From Ignavibacteria bacterium UBA5771 (GTDB taxonomy: Bacteria > Bacteroidota > Ignavibacteria > Kapaibacteriales > UBA2268), in NCBI GenBank assembly GCA_002418685.1, contig DIEP01000097.1, forward strand, positions 1 to 23,321: a DNA stretch of 23,321 nt, given 5' to 3'. Below, piece after piece: positions 8,146-14,838 of this stretch. How positions within the stretch are numbered: the first letter of the stretch is position 1; every line of letters begins with the position of its first letter. Position numbers and translations under genes: made by a program. Below the pieces are notes generated by a model. The model did no database searches. It saw only the letters and a list, made by a program, of their open reading frames with translations, and was not told the origin of the DNA.

Positions 8146-9222
8146 TCATTCCGATTCAATCTGCTTCTCAATTATTGCTCCGCCGACAAGGTCATCATTT
8201 TCATACATTACAATGCTTTGCCCTGGCGTGATTGCACTCTTTGCTTCAAGGAATTGCACATGCAGATTCCCATCTTCAGTTATTTGGCAATATGCCATTG
8301 AACCCTTACCGTTATATCTGATTTTTACTTCAAAAAGTTTCGGTTCTGATAAATCATCATATTTAATCAAATTTACGGAATGGGCAATCAATCCCGAACT
8401 ATATATTTCATCTTCAGTCCCAATTTCGATGGTATTGGTTTCGGGAATAATCCGTTTAACAAATAATGGCTCCGAATAAGCAATGCCAAGCCCATGCCTT
8501 TGCCCAATTGTATAAAAAGGATAGCCCTTGTGTTTGCCCATTATTTTCCCGTGGAAGACAATATAGCCATCTTGGAGCTTATCAATAGTTTCTTCTTGTG
8601 TTTGATAAAGAAAATCCTTGTAATTATTATATGGGATGAAGCACACATCTTGCGATTCGTCCTTATCAAAGTTCATAAAGTCAAGTTGCTTAGCAATTTC
8701 ACGCGTATCAGTTTTATCATAATTTCCAATTGGAAATTTGATCCTGGAGATTTGTTCTTCCTTAAGTCCCCAAAGCACATAAGTCTGGTCCTTGCTCTTA
8801 TTTTCGGAGCGATAAATTATATGTCTTTGCAAATTCTCATCGTATCGAACATTTGCATAATGCCCCGTTGCAAGCCAATATGCATCCAATTCATCAGCAA
8901 GCTCGAGAATACGCCCAAACTTGATTTCAGGATTGCATTTTGTGCATGGATTAGGCGTCCTCCCCTGCATATATTCCGACAAAAAATAATCGATTATATT
9001 CCTTTGGAATAATTCCTTCAAATCTAAATAGATATGCCGAATTCCCAACTTATCGCAAGCCATTTTTGCATCTGTTTCAGAAAAACAGCAAGTGATTTGT
9101 TTCGGTTCATACGGTGCAAACGTTACACCAATAACCTCAAAGCCTTGCTCGACAAGTTTGGCAGCAGCAACGGTGGAATCCACACCACCAGACATTTGCA
9201 CTAATACACGCGATTTATTCAT
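8146..9222 (-). CDS. mnmA: tRNA-specific 2-thiouridylase MnmA
   Basis: ATP-dependent enzyme that puts sulfur on U34 of tRNAs for Lys, Glu and Gln. The 358 residues carry the PP-loop SGGVDS (11-16) that activates the uridine with ATP. The two catalytic cysteines are C93 in QGRTPNPCTKCN and C194 in SQDVCFIP. The conserved block TIGQRHGLGIA lies in the C-terminal half. An extra vicinal pair, C45-C46, occurs near the N-terminus. The ATG at 9222 (minus strand) sits immediately before the PP-loop strand and has no Shine-Dalgarno; an AT-rich leader precedes it. It is divergent from the aldehyde dehydrogenase gene. Two long plus-strand frames across this gene are shadows with no recognisable content. 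Confidence 0.96.
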   Translation of the reverse strand: MNKSRVLVQMSGGVDSTVAAAKLVEQGFEVIGVTFAPYEPKQITCCFSETDAKMACDKLGIRHIYLDLKELFQRNIIDYFLSEYMQGRTPNPCTKCNPEIKFGRILELADELDAYWLATGHYANVRYDENLQRHIIYRSENKSKDQTYVLWGLKEEQISRIKFPIGNYDKTDTREIAKQLDFMNFDKDESQDVCFIPYNNYKDFLYQTQEETIDKLQDGYIVFHGKIMGKHKGYPFYTIGQRHGLGIAYSEPLFVKRIIPETNTIEIGTEDEIYSSGLIAHSVNLIKYDDLSEPKLFEVKIRYNGKGSMAYCQITEDGNLHVQFLEAKSAITPGQSIVMYENDDLVGGAIIEKQIESE

Positions 9223-9285
9223 TTTTCAATTATTTTCTTGATTGAAATGATTATGACGAAAAAGAAATAAATAAAATAAGATTTC

Positions 9286-9293
9286 CAAATCTA
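9286..9293 (-). promoter_or_regulatory. Candidate -7 promoter element for mnmA
   Basis: On the minus strand the bases read TAGATTTG, an exact TAnnTTTG match 63 bases before the mnmA ATG. A TTTG on the same strand (9318-9321) lies 24 bases upstream, just outside the usual 17-23 spacing of Bacteroidota promoters. Confidence 0.38.
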
Positions 9294-9334
9294 ATTTATA
9301 ATTATTTCTCAAATATTCAAATGTTTAAATTTGT

Positions 9335-9342
9335 TAATTTTG
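9335..9342 (+). promoter_or_regulatory. Candidate -7 promoter element for the aldehyde dehydrogenase gene
   Basis: TAATTTTG matches TAnnTTTG exactly, 28 bases before the ATG at 9371. No clear -33 element is seen. Confidence 0.35.
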
Positions 9343-9370
9343 AATTTTAAATTTAAAATAAACAAGAAAA

Positions 9371-10855
9371 ATGGAAAGATTTAAGAATTTTATTAATGGG
9401 AAATGGGTAGAACCCAAATCAGGCAAGTATTTTCAGAATATTAATCCTGCAAATATTAACGATATAGTTGGAGAATTTCCTGAATCAGGTCAAGAAGACG
9501 TCAATGATGCTGTTGCAGCAGCAAAAGAAGCATACAAGGAGTGGAGCCAAGTCCCTGCACCCATCCGAGGCGAATACATCAAAAAAGCAGGTGATATATT
9601 TGCTCGTAGAAAAGAGGAGATTGCCCGGAAAATGACTCGAGAAATGGGGAAGCCCGTTCTCGAAACAAAAGGGGATATTCAAGAAGCAATTGATACCGCG
9701 TATTATACAGCAAGCGAAACACGGAGATTGTTTGGTTATAATGCTCCGAGCGAACTTCGCAATAAAATGAATATGTCAATGCGAGTGCCAATCGGTGTTG
9801 TTGGTGTTATCACGGCGTTTAATTTTCCAATTGCAGTTCCATCATGGAAAATATTACCCGCATTAGCAGCAGGCAATACAGTTGTATTCAAACCTTCCAA
9901 GGATGTTCCCCATGCAGGAGTAATGTTTGCCGAAGTCCTGGAGGAAGCAGGATTGCCCGCCGGAGTTTTCAATGTTGTTTTGGGAAAGGGATACATGGGA
10001 AATATGATAGTGGAACATCCCGACGTGAAAGTTGTTGGCTTTACGGGTTCAACTGACGTTGGAACGAAGCTTGGTGAAATCTGTGGTCGCCTCAATAAAC
10101 GAATTTCTCTTGAAATGGGTGGAAAAAATCCTCAGATTGTGATGGCTGATGCAAATATGGATCTTGCATTGGAAGGAGTGCTTTGGGGTGCATTTGGAAC
10201 TACAGGGCAACGTTGCACAGCCACTTCACGATTGATTTTGCATAAAGATATTTATGATGAATTCATTAGCAAACTTATTGAAAAAACATCCAAATTACGT
10301 TTGGGTGATGGCTTGAAGGATAGCACAGACGTCGGTCCTGTTATTCATAAAGCGCAATTGGATACTTGCATAAAATATGTTGATATAGGAATAAAGGAGG
10401 ACGCGAAACTTGTACTTGGTGGCAAATGTGCAACAGATGGTGATTTAGCAAATGGATATTTCTTTGAACCAACTATATTTATTGATGTGACGAAGAATAT
10501 GCGAATTTTCCAAGAGGAAATATTTGGTCCAATTTTATCTATTTCAAAGGCTGAATCGTTTGATGATGCAATTGATTTAGCAAATTCTGTGAACTTTGGA
10601 TTATCTTCATCGATATATACGCGAAATATAAATTATGCTTTCCAATTTATGCACCAAATCGAAGCGGGAATTGCTTATATCAATGCCCCGACTATTGGAG
10701 CAGAAGTGCACATGCCGTTTGGTGGAGTTAAAGGCACAGGCAATGGTCATCGCGAAGGTGGATGGACGGTATTTGATATTTTCACCGAATGGAAGACAAT
10801 TTATGTAGATTTTTCCGATAAGCTTCAGCGAGCTCAAATCGATACAGAAGCGTGA
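9371..10855 (+). CDS. NAD(P)-dependent aldehyde dehydrogenase
   Basis: Cytosolic ALDH-superfamily enzyme of 494 residues, the usual full length, oxidising an aldehyde to a carboxylate. All catalytic parts are present: the oxyanion Asn N151 in ITAFNFP, cofactor-binding K174 in VVFKPS, FTGST (224-228), the general-base Glu E248 in LEMGGKNP, the nucleophile C282 in GQRCTATSR, and EEIFGP (382-387). The ending EVHMPFGGVKGTGNGHREGG resembles ALDH7 and ketoglutarate-semialdehyde/piperideine-6-carboxylate dehydrogenase relatives. Substrate cannot be fixed from sequence, and no catabolic neighbours help. The gene is a single transcription unit divergent from mnmA, with an A-rich leader and no strong ribosome site. 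Confidence 0.93.
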   Translation: MERFKNFINGKWVEPKSGKYFQNINPANINDIVGEFPESGQEDVNDAVAAAKEAYKEWSQVPAPIRGEYIKKAGDIFARRKEEIARKMTREMGKPVLETKGDIQEAIDTAYYTASETRRLFGYNAPSELRNKMNMSMRVPIGVVGVITAFNFPIAVPSWKILPALAAGNTVVFKPSKDVPHAGVMFAEVLEEAGLPAGVFNVVLGKGYMGNMIVEHPDVKVVGFTGSTDVGTKLGEICGRLNKRISLEMGGKNPQIVMADANMDLALEGVLWGAFGTTGQRCTATSRLILHKDIYDEFISKLIEKTSKLRLGDGLKDSTDVGPVIHKAQLDTCIKYVDIGIKEDAKLVLGGKCATDGDLANGYFFEPTIFIDVTKNMRIFQEEIFGPILSISKAESFDDAIDLANSVNFGLSSSIYTRNINYAFQFMHQIEAGIAYINAPTIGAEVHMPFGGVKGTGNGHREGGWTVFDIFTEWKTIYVDFSDKLQRAQIDTEA

Positions 10856-10869
10856 TTAAATAAATGAGC

Positions 10870-10949
10870 AACAGTCATTGCAAGCGATGGAGCAAATTCT
10901 TCTATATTTTGAGAGTGCTTCGGAAATATTATTTTTTGCAATGACTGTT
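10870..10949 (+). repeat. Long inverted repeat / structured 3' element after the ALDH gene
   Basis: A perfect 14-base inverted repeat (10870-10883 with 10936-10949) encloses 52 bases that can pair further: GGAGCA at 10889-10894 with TGCTTC at 10916-10921, then TCTT with GAGA near the tip. A pyrimidine-rich tract (10949-10960) follows. It starts 14 bases after the ALDH stop, so it may act as a large-loop terminator, a 3'-end stabiliser, a small RNA, or a remnant of a small repeat element. It does not look like a normal short-loop terminator. Confidence 0.6.
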
Positions 10950-11026
10950 CTTCTTTATTTAATGTGAAATATATAATAATATTACGAAAATATTTATTAA
11001 TTTAGCTATTTTAAAATAGGGGTATT

Positions 11027-11671
11027 ATGAAGAAGTATTTAGTATTGTTCTTCGTTTGTTCTTTTGCACTTGCCCTCTTTATTAGTTGTGGGAAAAAAGA
11101 GGAAGAAAAATTAGATGAGATATCTATGGATGAAATTATTGAAAGGGGCGATAAAGTTGATAAGCAGATGGACCAAGCAGAAAAGAAGCTTGAAGAAAGG
11201 AAAAAAAGAGGCGATACCATTGCAACCGATTACAAAGTGTTGCTTACATTTATTCCTGATATTACGGGATGGCAAGCAGAAAAGCCTGAAGGCACAAATT
11301 TAACTGTTTCCGGGGCGCAATATTCCACTGCAAGCAAATCTTTTAAAGATGCTCAAAATAATGAAGTTTCAATCGAACTTTATGATTATAATACTTCGCT
11401 TGGTCTAATGACGAGTTCAAGTATGTGGAAAAACTTTGGAATAGAATCAGATAATGAGGAGAGTTACCAAAAAGTTTCGCAATTTGCTGATGTGAAAGAT
11501 AGCTGGGTATATGAAGAAATTAATAAAGTGGATAAAATTACTAATGTGAATTATAGCTTGAATGACAGATATTTTTTATCTGTGACGGTATCAGGACAAA
11601 CTGATCTAAATTTTGCCAAAGAAATAGCTCAGCAAGTGATAAACAGAGGGAAGTCCTTATTCAATAAATAA
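11027..11671 (+). CDS. Lipoprotein of unknown function
   Basis: A 214-residue protein with a lipoprotein signal: MKK, a hydrophobic core and a lipobox ending LFISC, Cys 21. A highly charged helical linker (about 23-66, rich in Glu and Lys, coiled-coil-like) leads to a globular domain from about residue 72. That domain has alternating strands and an IPDITGWQAEKPEG block. I do not recognise the family. The domain has no Cys, His cluster or other obvious catalytic motif; it may be a binding or structural periplasmic domain. AGGGG at 11016-11020 is a good ribosome site for ATG 11027. It lies between an inverted repeat and the flagellar operon but is separated from fliS by its own promoter, so a flagellar role is not implied. 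Confidence 0.72.
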   Translation: MKKYLVLFFVCSFALALFISCGKKEEEKLDEISMDEIIERGDKVDKQMDQAEKKLEERKKRGDTIATDYKVLLTFIPDITGWQAEKPEGTNLTVSGAQYSTASKSFKDAQNNEVSIELYDYNTSLGLMTSSSMWKNFGIESDNEESYQKVSQFADVKDSWVYEEINKVDKITNVNYSLNDRYFLSVTVSGQTDLNFAKEIAQQVINRGKSLFNK

Positions 11672-11679
11672 TGCTCTGA

Positions 11680-11726
11680 TATTGGTATAATATTTGCCAA
11701 TACAAAAAATGCAAAGTAATTTGCAT
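11680..11726. repeat. Two short dyads ahead of the flagellar promoter
   Basis: TATTGG (11680-11685) pairs with CCAATA (11697-11702) across an 11-base loop. ATGCAAA/TTTGCAT (11709-11715 with 11720-11726) is a 7-base-pair palindrome with a 4-base centre. They lie between the lipoprotein stop and the sigma-28-like promoter. The first may help terminate the lipoprotein mRNA; the second sits directly upstream of the -35 and could be an operator. Neither has a plus-strand T-tract. Confidence 0.35.
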
Positions 11727-11731
11727 AAAAT

Positions 11732-11758
11732 TAAACAATTTTCAAAATATGTCGATAA
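11732..11758 (+). promoter_or_regulatory. Sigma-28 (FliA-type) promoter of the fliS operon
   Basis: TAAA at 11732-11735 is separated by exactly 15 bases from GTCGATAA at 11751-11758. The known sigma-28 consensus is TAAA-N15-GCCGATAA, so the match is 11 of 12 positions with ideal spacing. It lies 64 bases before the fliS start, and the genes it would drive are late flagellar genes, the usual FliA targets. It is the only site of this kind I noticed upstream of a gene here. Confidence 0.75.
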
Positions 11759-11822
11759 TTATAATTAATGAAGTAACATTATTTGGAAAGTGATATATTA
11801 AATTAATGAAAGGGATAGTGAT

Positions 11823-12188
11823 ATGCCAGATGCTTCTCAAAAACTTGCAGCTCAAAAATTATATACAGGCAATCCTTCAGAAGGCAAAATTCCTGCATAT
11901 TTAGAGCAAGAAGTTATGTCTTGGAGCAAGGAGAAAATCATCCTGAAAATGTATGATTTATTTATTCTTGCAAATAAGAAAGGCGACATTCAAAAAATGA
12001 ACAGGGTATTAATCGAATTGATGAGTTCGCTGAATTTTGAATACGAAGAAACCTCGACTCGCTTATACAGACTTTATGAGTACTGTCAGAGAGCAATTTT
12101 CCGTAAGCGATATGATGAAGCATTAGCAATAATCAAAGAACTAAGAGAAACATGGGCGAAAGCTTTTAATTTGGAGCCAGTTGAATAG
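11823..12188 (+). CDS. fliS: Flagellar secretion chaperone FliS
   Basis: Cytoplasmic export chaperone that binds the flagellin C-terminus and keeps it unpolymerised until secretion. It has 121 residues, all-helical. The N-terminal AAQKLYTG is followed by WSKEKIILKMYDLFILANKKGD, matching the FliS pattern of a helix with a conserved Y/D near LMLYDG. The central MSSLNFEYEETSTRLYRLYEYCQRA matches the family's LD-hexapeptide-LYDY block. The end EALAIIKELRETWAKAF matches LLxxLRxAW. AAGGGA at about 11809-11814 is the ribosome site. It is the first gene of a tight five-gene flagellar operon (14 bases to fliD) under the sigma-28-like promoter. No flagellin gene is in the window. Confidence 0.85.
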   Translation: MPDASQKLAAQKLYTGNPSEGKIPAYLEQEVMSWSKEKIILKMYDLFILANKKGDIQKMNRVLIELMSSLNFEYEETSTRLYRLYEYCQRAIFRKRYDEALAIIKELRETWAKAFNLEPVE

Positions 12189-12202
12189 ATAGAGGTGTGA
12201 TT

Positions 12203-13690
12203 ATGGCAGATATTAGTTCAGTATCAAGTTCGTCAAGTTCTACTTCGCAAACGCAAATTGATGCGTTGCTTAGTTCATACAGAGCAACAGAACAACCCAA
12301 AATTGACACTTTAAATACCCAAAAATATTCATTGCAAAGGACACAAGTATTTTATAATAACCTGAATTCAAAACTCAACTCTCTTGTTTCTAACCTTGAT
12401 AAATTTGGCACTTATTCTGTTACTAACAATATAGGCTTATTTACAAAGCTTAGCACGATTGATAGCCAATTTGCTGCAAAAACCGTAACAAGTTCGAACA
12501 CAAACGTAATGACTGCTTCTGCGACAAGCGGAGCATTTACAGGAACAGCAAGCATAATGGTGAATCGTCTTGCCACAAGCGATGTGCTCATTTCCAAACA
12601 AATGGCTCTCACAGATAATTTCGGTATTAGTGCAGGCGATAAAACTTTTGGCATTGATATTAATGGAACAGTGAAAAATGTCACTGTATCATTCGATGGC
12701 ACCGAAACAAATGACCAAGCTTTGCAAAAGATTACAACGGCAATCAATAATACTGAAGATATTGGAATTAATGCTACGGTAGTAAAAGATACAACTTCAA
12801 CAGCGCGGCTTTCACTTTCGTCGAAATCAACAGGTGGAACAAACAACATTAAATTTACCGATTCGGAAGGTATGCTAGGACTTTTAGGTATTGATTCAAG
12901 CCTTGGGGCGGGCTCAACTGCAAGAACTCTTGCAACTGATAATAGTGCAGGTTTCATTCAAGCAGATTTCAATACATTGGATGCCAAACTGACCGTAAAT
13001 GGAGTCAATGTCTACCGTGCTTCGAATGCTATTTCTGATGTTATAACAGGATTGACACTTAATTTAGTGAAACCTCAGGAATCAACAGATCAACCCGTGG
13101 TTTTAACGACACAAGTGAATACAGCTGCTGTTAAAGATCTTATTAACACAGTTCTATCTTCGCTTAATGATATAACAAATTTGATTAGTTCAGATATATC
13201 CATTCTTCGCAGCGAATCCACAATAAGTCTATTGAGGTCTAATATTCGATCACTTGTTTCAACAAAAGTGGCTTCAATCACAGATGAGAAATCACCTAAA
13301 TATTTGACTGATTTGGGTATAACAGTTAATGATAGCGGAAATTTTGTTTTATCCGATACAAAGAAACTCGAAGCATATTTGAAAGATAATCCACAAAAAG
13401 TTGCTGATTTATTCACAACTTCTGATGGGATTATCTCAAAAGTTAATGGAATGATTAATAACCTGCAAGGCTCTAATGGATTGATTTCAAGCAGGAGAGA
13501 TTCACTCAATCATCAGATTACAAGATATGACAAACGGATTTCAGATACTCAAGCAAAGATTGATTCACAAACAGAAGCAATGCGAAAGCAATACACAACG
13601 TTGCTCGATTCATACTATACAGCGCAATCACAGTTTAGCATGATGAGTTCATTTTTGGGTTCAACATCAACTTCAACTTATGGATATTAA
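12203..13690 (+). CDS. fliD: Flagellar filament cap protein FliD (hook-associated protein 2)
   Basis: Forms the pentamer-like cap at the filament tip that helps flagellin subunits assemble. The protein has 495 residues from ATG 12203, chosen over GTG 12197 because AGAGGTG at 12191-12197 is a ribosome site spaced six bases from 12203. The N-terminal region (about 15-70) is the expected coiled coil with SQTQIDALLSSYRATEQPKIDTL. The middle is Thr/Ser/Asn-rich beta domains with no Cys. The C-terminal 100 residues are helical, with SRRDSLNHQITRYDKRISD and YTTLLDSYYTAQSQFSMM, matching the FliD C-terminal domain. The product is exported by the flagellar type III system, so it has no Sec signal. It follows fliS and precedes flaG, a common order. 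Confidence 0.93.
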   Translation: MADISSVSSSSSSTSQTQIDALLSSYRATEQPKIDTLNTQKYSLQRTQVFYNNLNSKLNSLVSNLDKFGTYSVTNNIGLFTKLSTIDSQFAAKTVTSSNTNVMTASATSGAFTGTASIMVNRLATSDVLISKQMALTDNFGISAGDKTFGIDINGTVKNVTVSFDGTETNDQALQKITTAINNTEDIGINATVVKDTTSTARLSLSSKSTGGTNNIKFTDSEGMLGLLGIDSSLGAGSTARTLATDNSAGFIQADFNTLDAKLTVNGVNVYRASNAISDVITGLTLNLVKPQESTDQPVVLTTQVNTAAVKDLINTVLSSLNDITNLISSDISILRSESTISLLRSNIRSLVSTKVASITDEKSPKYLTDLGITVNDSGNFVLSDTKKLEAYLKDNPQKVADLFTTSDGIISKVNGMINNLQGSNGLISSRRDSLNHQITRYDKRISDTQAKIDSQTEAMRKQYTTLLDSYYTAQSQFSMMSSFLGSTSTSTYGY

Positions 13691-13721
13691 GGATTTAAAA
13701 TATTAATTGTGAGGTAATATT

Positions 13722-14120
13722 ATGATTAATGCAATTACGGGGGTTCAAGCAATAATACTCGACCCCACTTATAAAGCAAAAACTGCTTCTGATAACGAGA
13801 GTAATCAAGAATTGGCTCAGCGATCTATGTCAACTGCAAATATTAAATCAAATGAAAAAAATGACCTTGGCTCCCAAGCAGCAAAGGATAACAAAGTTTC
13901 TTATAATGAACTTGCTGATACATTAAAAAATATCCTCGACGAACAGAATATATCGCTTGAATTCAGGTTGGATGAATCAACAAATAAGATGGTCCTAAAA
14001 ATAATTGATTCCGATACTGAAAAAGTTATAAGGCAAATACCATCTGAAATTGCTTTAAAAATATCTCGATTAGTTGCTGAATTGCTCGGAAATGGACAGG
14101 TTGCAGATGCAAAAATTTGA
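13722..14120 (+). CDS. flaG: FlaG family protein
   Basis: A 132-residue protein. The N-terminal half is low-complexity and polar, and the C-terminal half carries the FlaG signature: ISLEFRLDESTNKMVLKIID then TEKVIRQIPSEIALKISRLV (about 74-121), matching the family's strand pair followed by VIRQIPPEE and a helix. FlaG proteins affect filament length in several bacteria and usually sit beside fliD. GAGG at 13711-13714 precedes ATG 13722. Its 3' end overlaps the start of the next gene by 14 bases. Confidence 0.85.
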   Translation: MINAITGVQAIILDPTYKAKTASDNESNQELAQRSMSTANIKSNEKNDLGSQAAKDNKVSYNELADTLKNILDEQNISLEFRLDESTNKMVLKIIDSDTEKVIRQIPSEIALKISRLVAELLGNGQVADAKI

Positions 14121-14457
14121 AGACGCTGTGCAATGCCTGAATAATATAGAAAACACTACAAGAGAGATCCATTTACTATTGATGAAAGGAGATGGTGTAA
14201 ATTCAACTGATACAGACAATATTAAATTACTTTACGAACAGAAGGGTAAATTGCTATCGGAACTGAACGAATTTGTTATGTCAGATATAGGTAAATCAGA
14301 GATTGCTCGACATCAAGATGAATGGAAACGCATAATTATGCACTTGCAGGAAAACGATGGTAATAATTTGAACTTAATGAAAACAAAATTAGAGATTTTA
14401 GCTGAAAAGCTTAAAACCTTAAATTCAGTAAAATCAGTTTTAATCTATCAAAAATAG
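14107..14457 (+). CDS. FliT/FlgN-like flagellar export chaperone
   Basis: A small all-helical protein of 116 residues if started at ATG 14107 (ACAGG six bases upstream); ATG 14092 and TTG 14074 are also open. There are two long amphipathic helices: LLYEQKGKLLSELNEFV in the first half and LNLMKTKLEILAEKLKTL near the end, with a conserved-looking W between them. The ending IYQK is typical of FliT/FlgN chaperones, which end near a Y. Its position directly after fliS-fliD-flaG fits FliT, the chaperone for FliD. Sequence similarity in this family is low, so the call rests on size, helix pattern and context. Confidence 0.6.
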   Translation: MQKFEDAVQCLNNIENTTREIHLLLMKGDGVNSTDTDNIKLLYEQKGKLLSELNEFVMSDIGKSEIARHQDEWKRIIMHLQENDGNNLNLMKTKLEILAEKLKTLNSVKSVLIYQK

Positions 14458-14466
14458 GAAAATATT

Positions 14467-14727
14467 ATGGAAATCAAACCTATCAATACTCAGAAACAAG
14501 CTTTATTAAATGAATCATCAAATATAACTAAAAAACTTGATAAAGCAGAAAATAATTCTGATGTGAAGGAATCATCGAAAGATAAACTGGAAACAAGCCC
14601 CGATTTGCTTGAAGTGAAGCCATTTATTGATAAACTTCATTCGGGATTTTATGACCAACCCGAAGTCCTGCAAAAACTTGCTGCAATTTTAGATGAGAAA
14701 TTCTCTCCCGAGAAGCTCTCGGAATAA
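14467..14727 (+). CDS. FlgM-like negative regulator of sigma-28
   Basis: An 86-residue protein. The first 50 residues are polar and probably disordered (Asn, Lys, Ser, Asp). The last 40 form the FlgM-type helical end: LLEVKPFIDKLHSGFYDQ then PEVLQKLAAILDEKF, similar to the family pattern of a helix, GxY, and a second helix ending in Leu. FlgM binds FliA (sigma-28) and is exported once the hook is complete. Finding it at the end of an operon with a sigma-28-like promoter supports the call. AGGAAAATATT precedes ATG 14467. A small perfect hairpin (CCGAGA/TCTCGG, 14708-14722) lies in its last codons. FlgM proteins are short and diverse, so this remains tentative. Confidence 0.5.
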   Translation: MEIKPINTQKQALLNESSNITKKLDKAENNSDVKESSKDKLETSPDLLEVKPFIDKLHSGFYDQPEVLQKLAAILDEKFSPEKLSE

Positions 14728-14808
14728 AAGGCAACTGATATTATCCTCTATTATTTTTTTAAATTAAATATCTTATTAATTAGAATTAGACAGAAGTGAA
14801 AATTTATT

Positions 14809-14816
14809 TAAATTTG
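14809..14816 (+). promoter_or_regulatory. Candidate -7 promoter element for the restriction-modification operon
   Basis: TAAATTTG matches TAnnTTTG exactly, 22 bases before the methyltransferase ATG. No -33 element at the usual spacing is clear. Confidence 0.33.
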
Positions 14817-14838
14817 TAATAATAATAACAGATGGAAA

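Noticed and set aside
8045..9012. Two long plus-strand frames (144 and 172 codons) across mnmA
   Set aside because: They lie antisense to a gene with all MnmA catalytic motifs, show no recognisable domain, and have erratic Cys/Ile/Phe-rich composition typical of shadow frames.
12412..13509. Long minus-strand frames (181 and 139 codons) inside fliD
   Set aside because: Antisense to a well-supported FliD; rich in Val, Ser and Leu as expected from complementing Thr/Asn/Asp codons; no motif or ribosome site.
14708..14722. Perfect hairpin CCGAGA-AGC-TCTCGG near the flgM-like stop as a terminator
   Set aside because: It lies within the coding sequence and is not followed directly by a T-tract; the T-run at about 14752 is 30 bases away.
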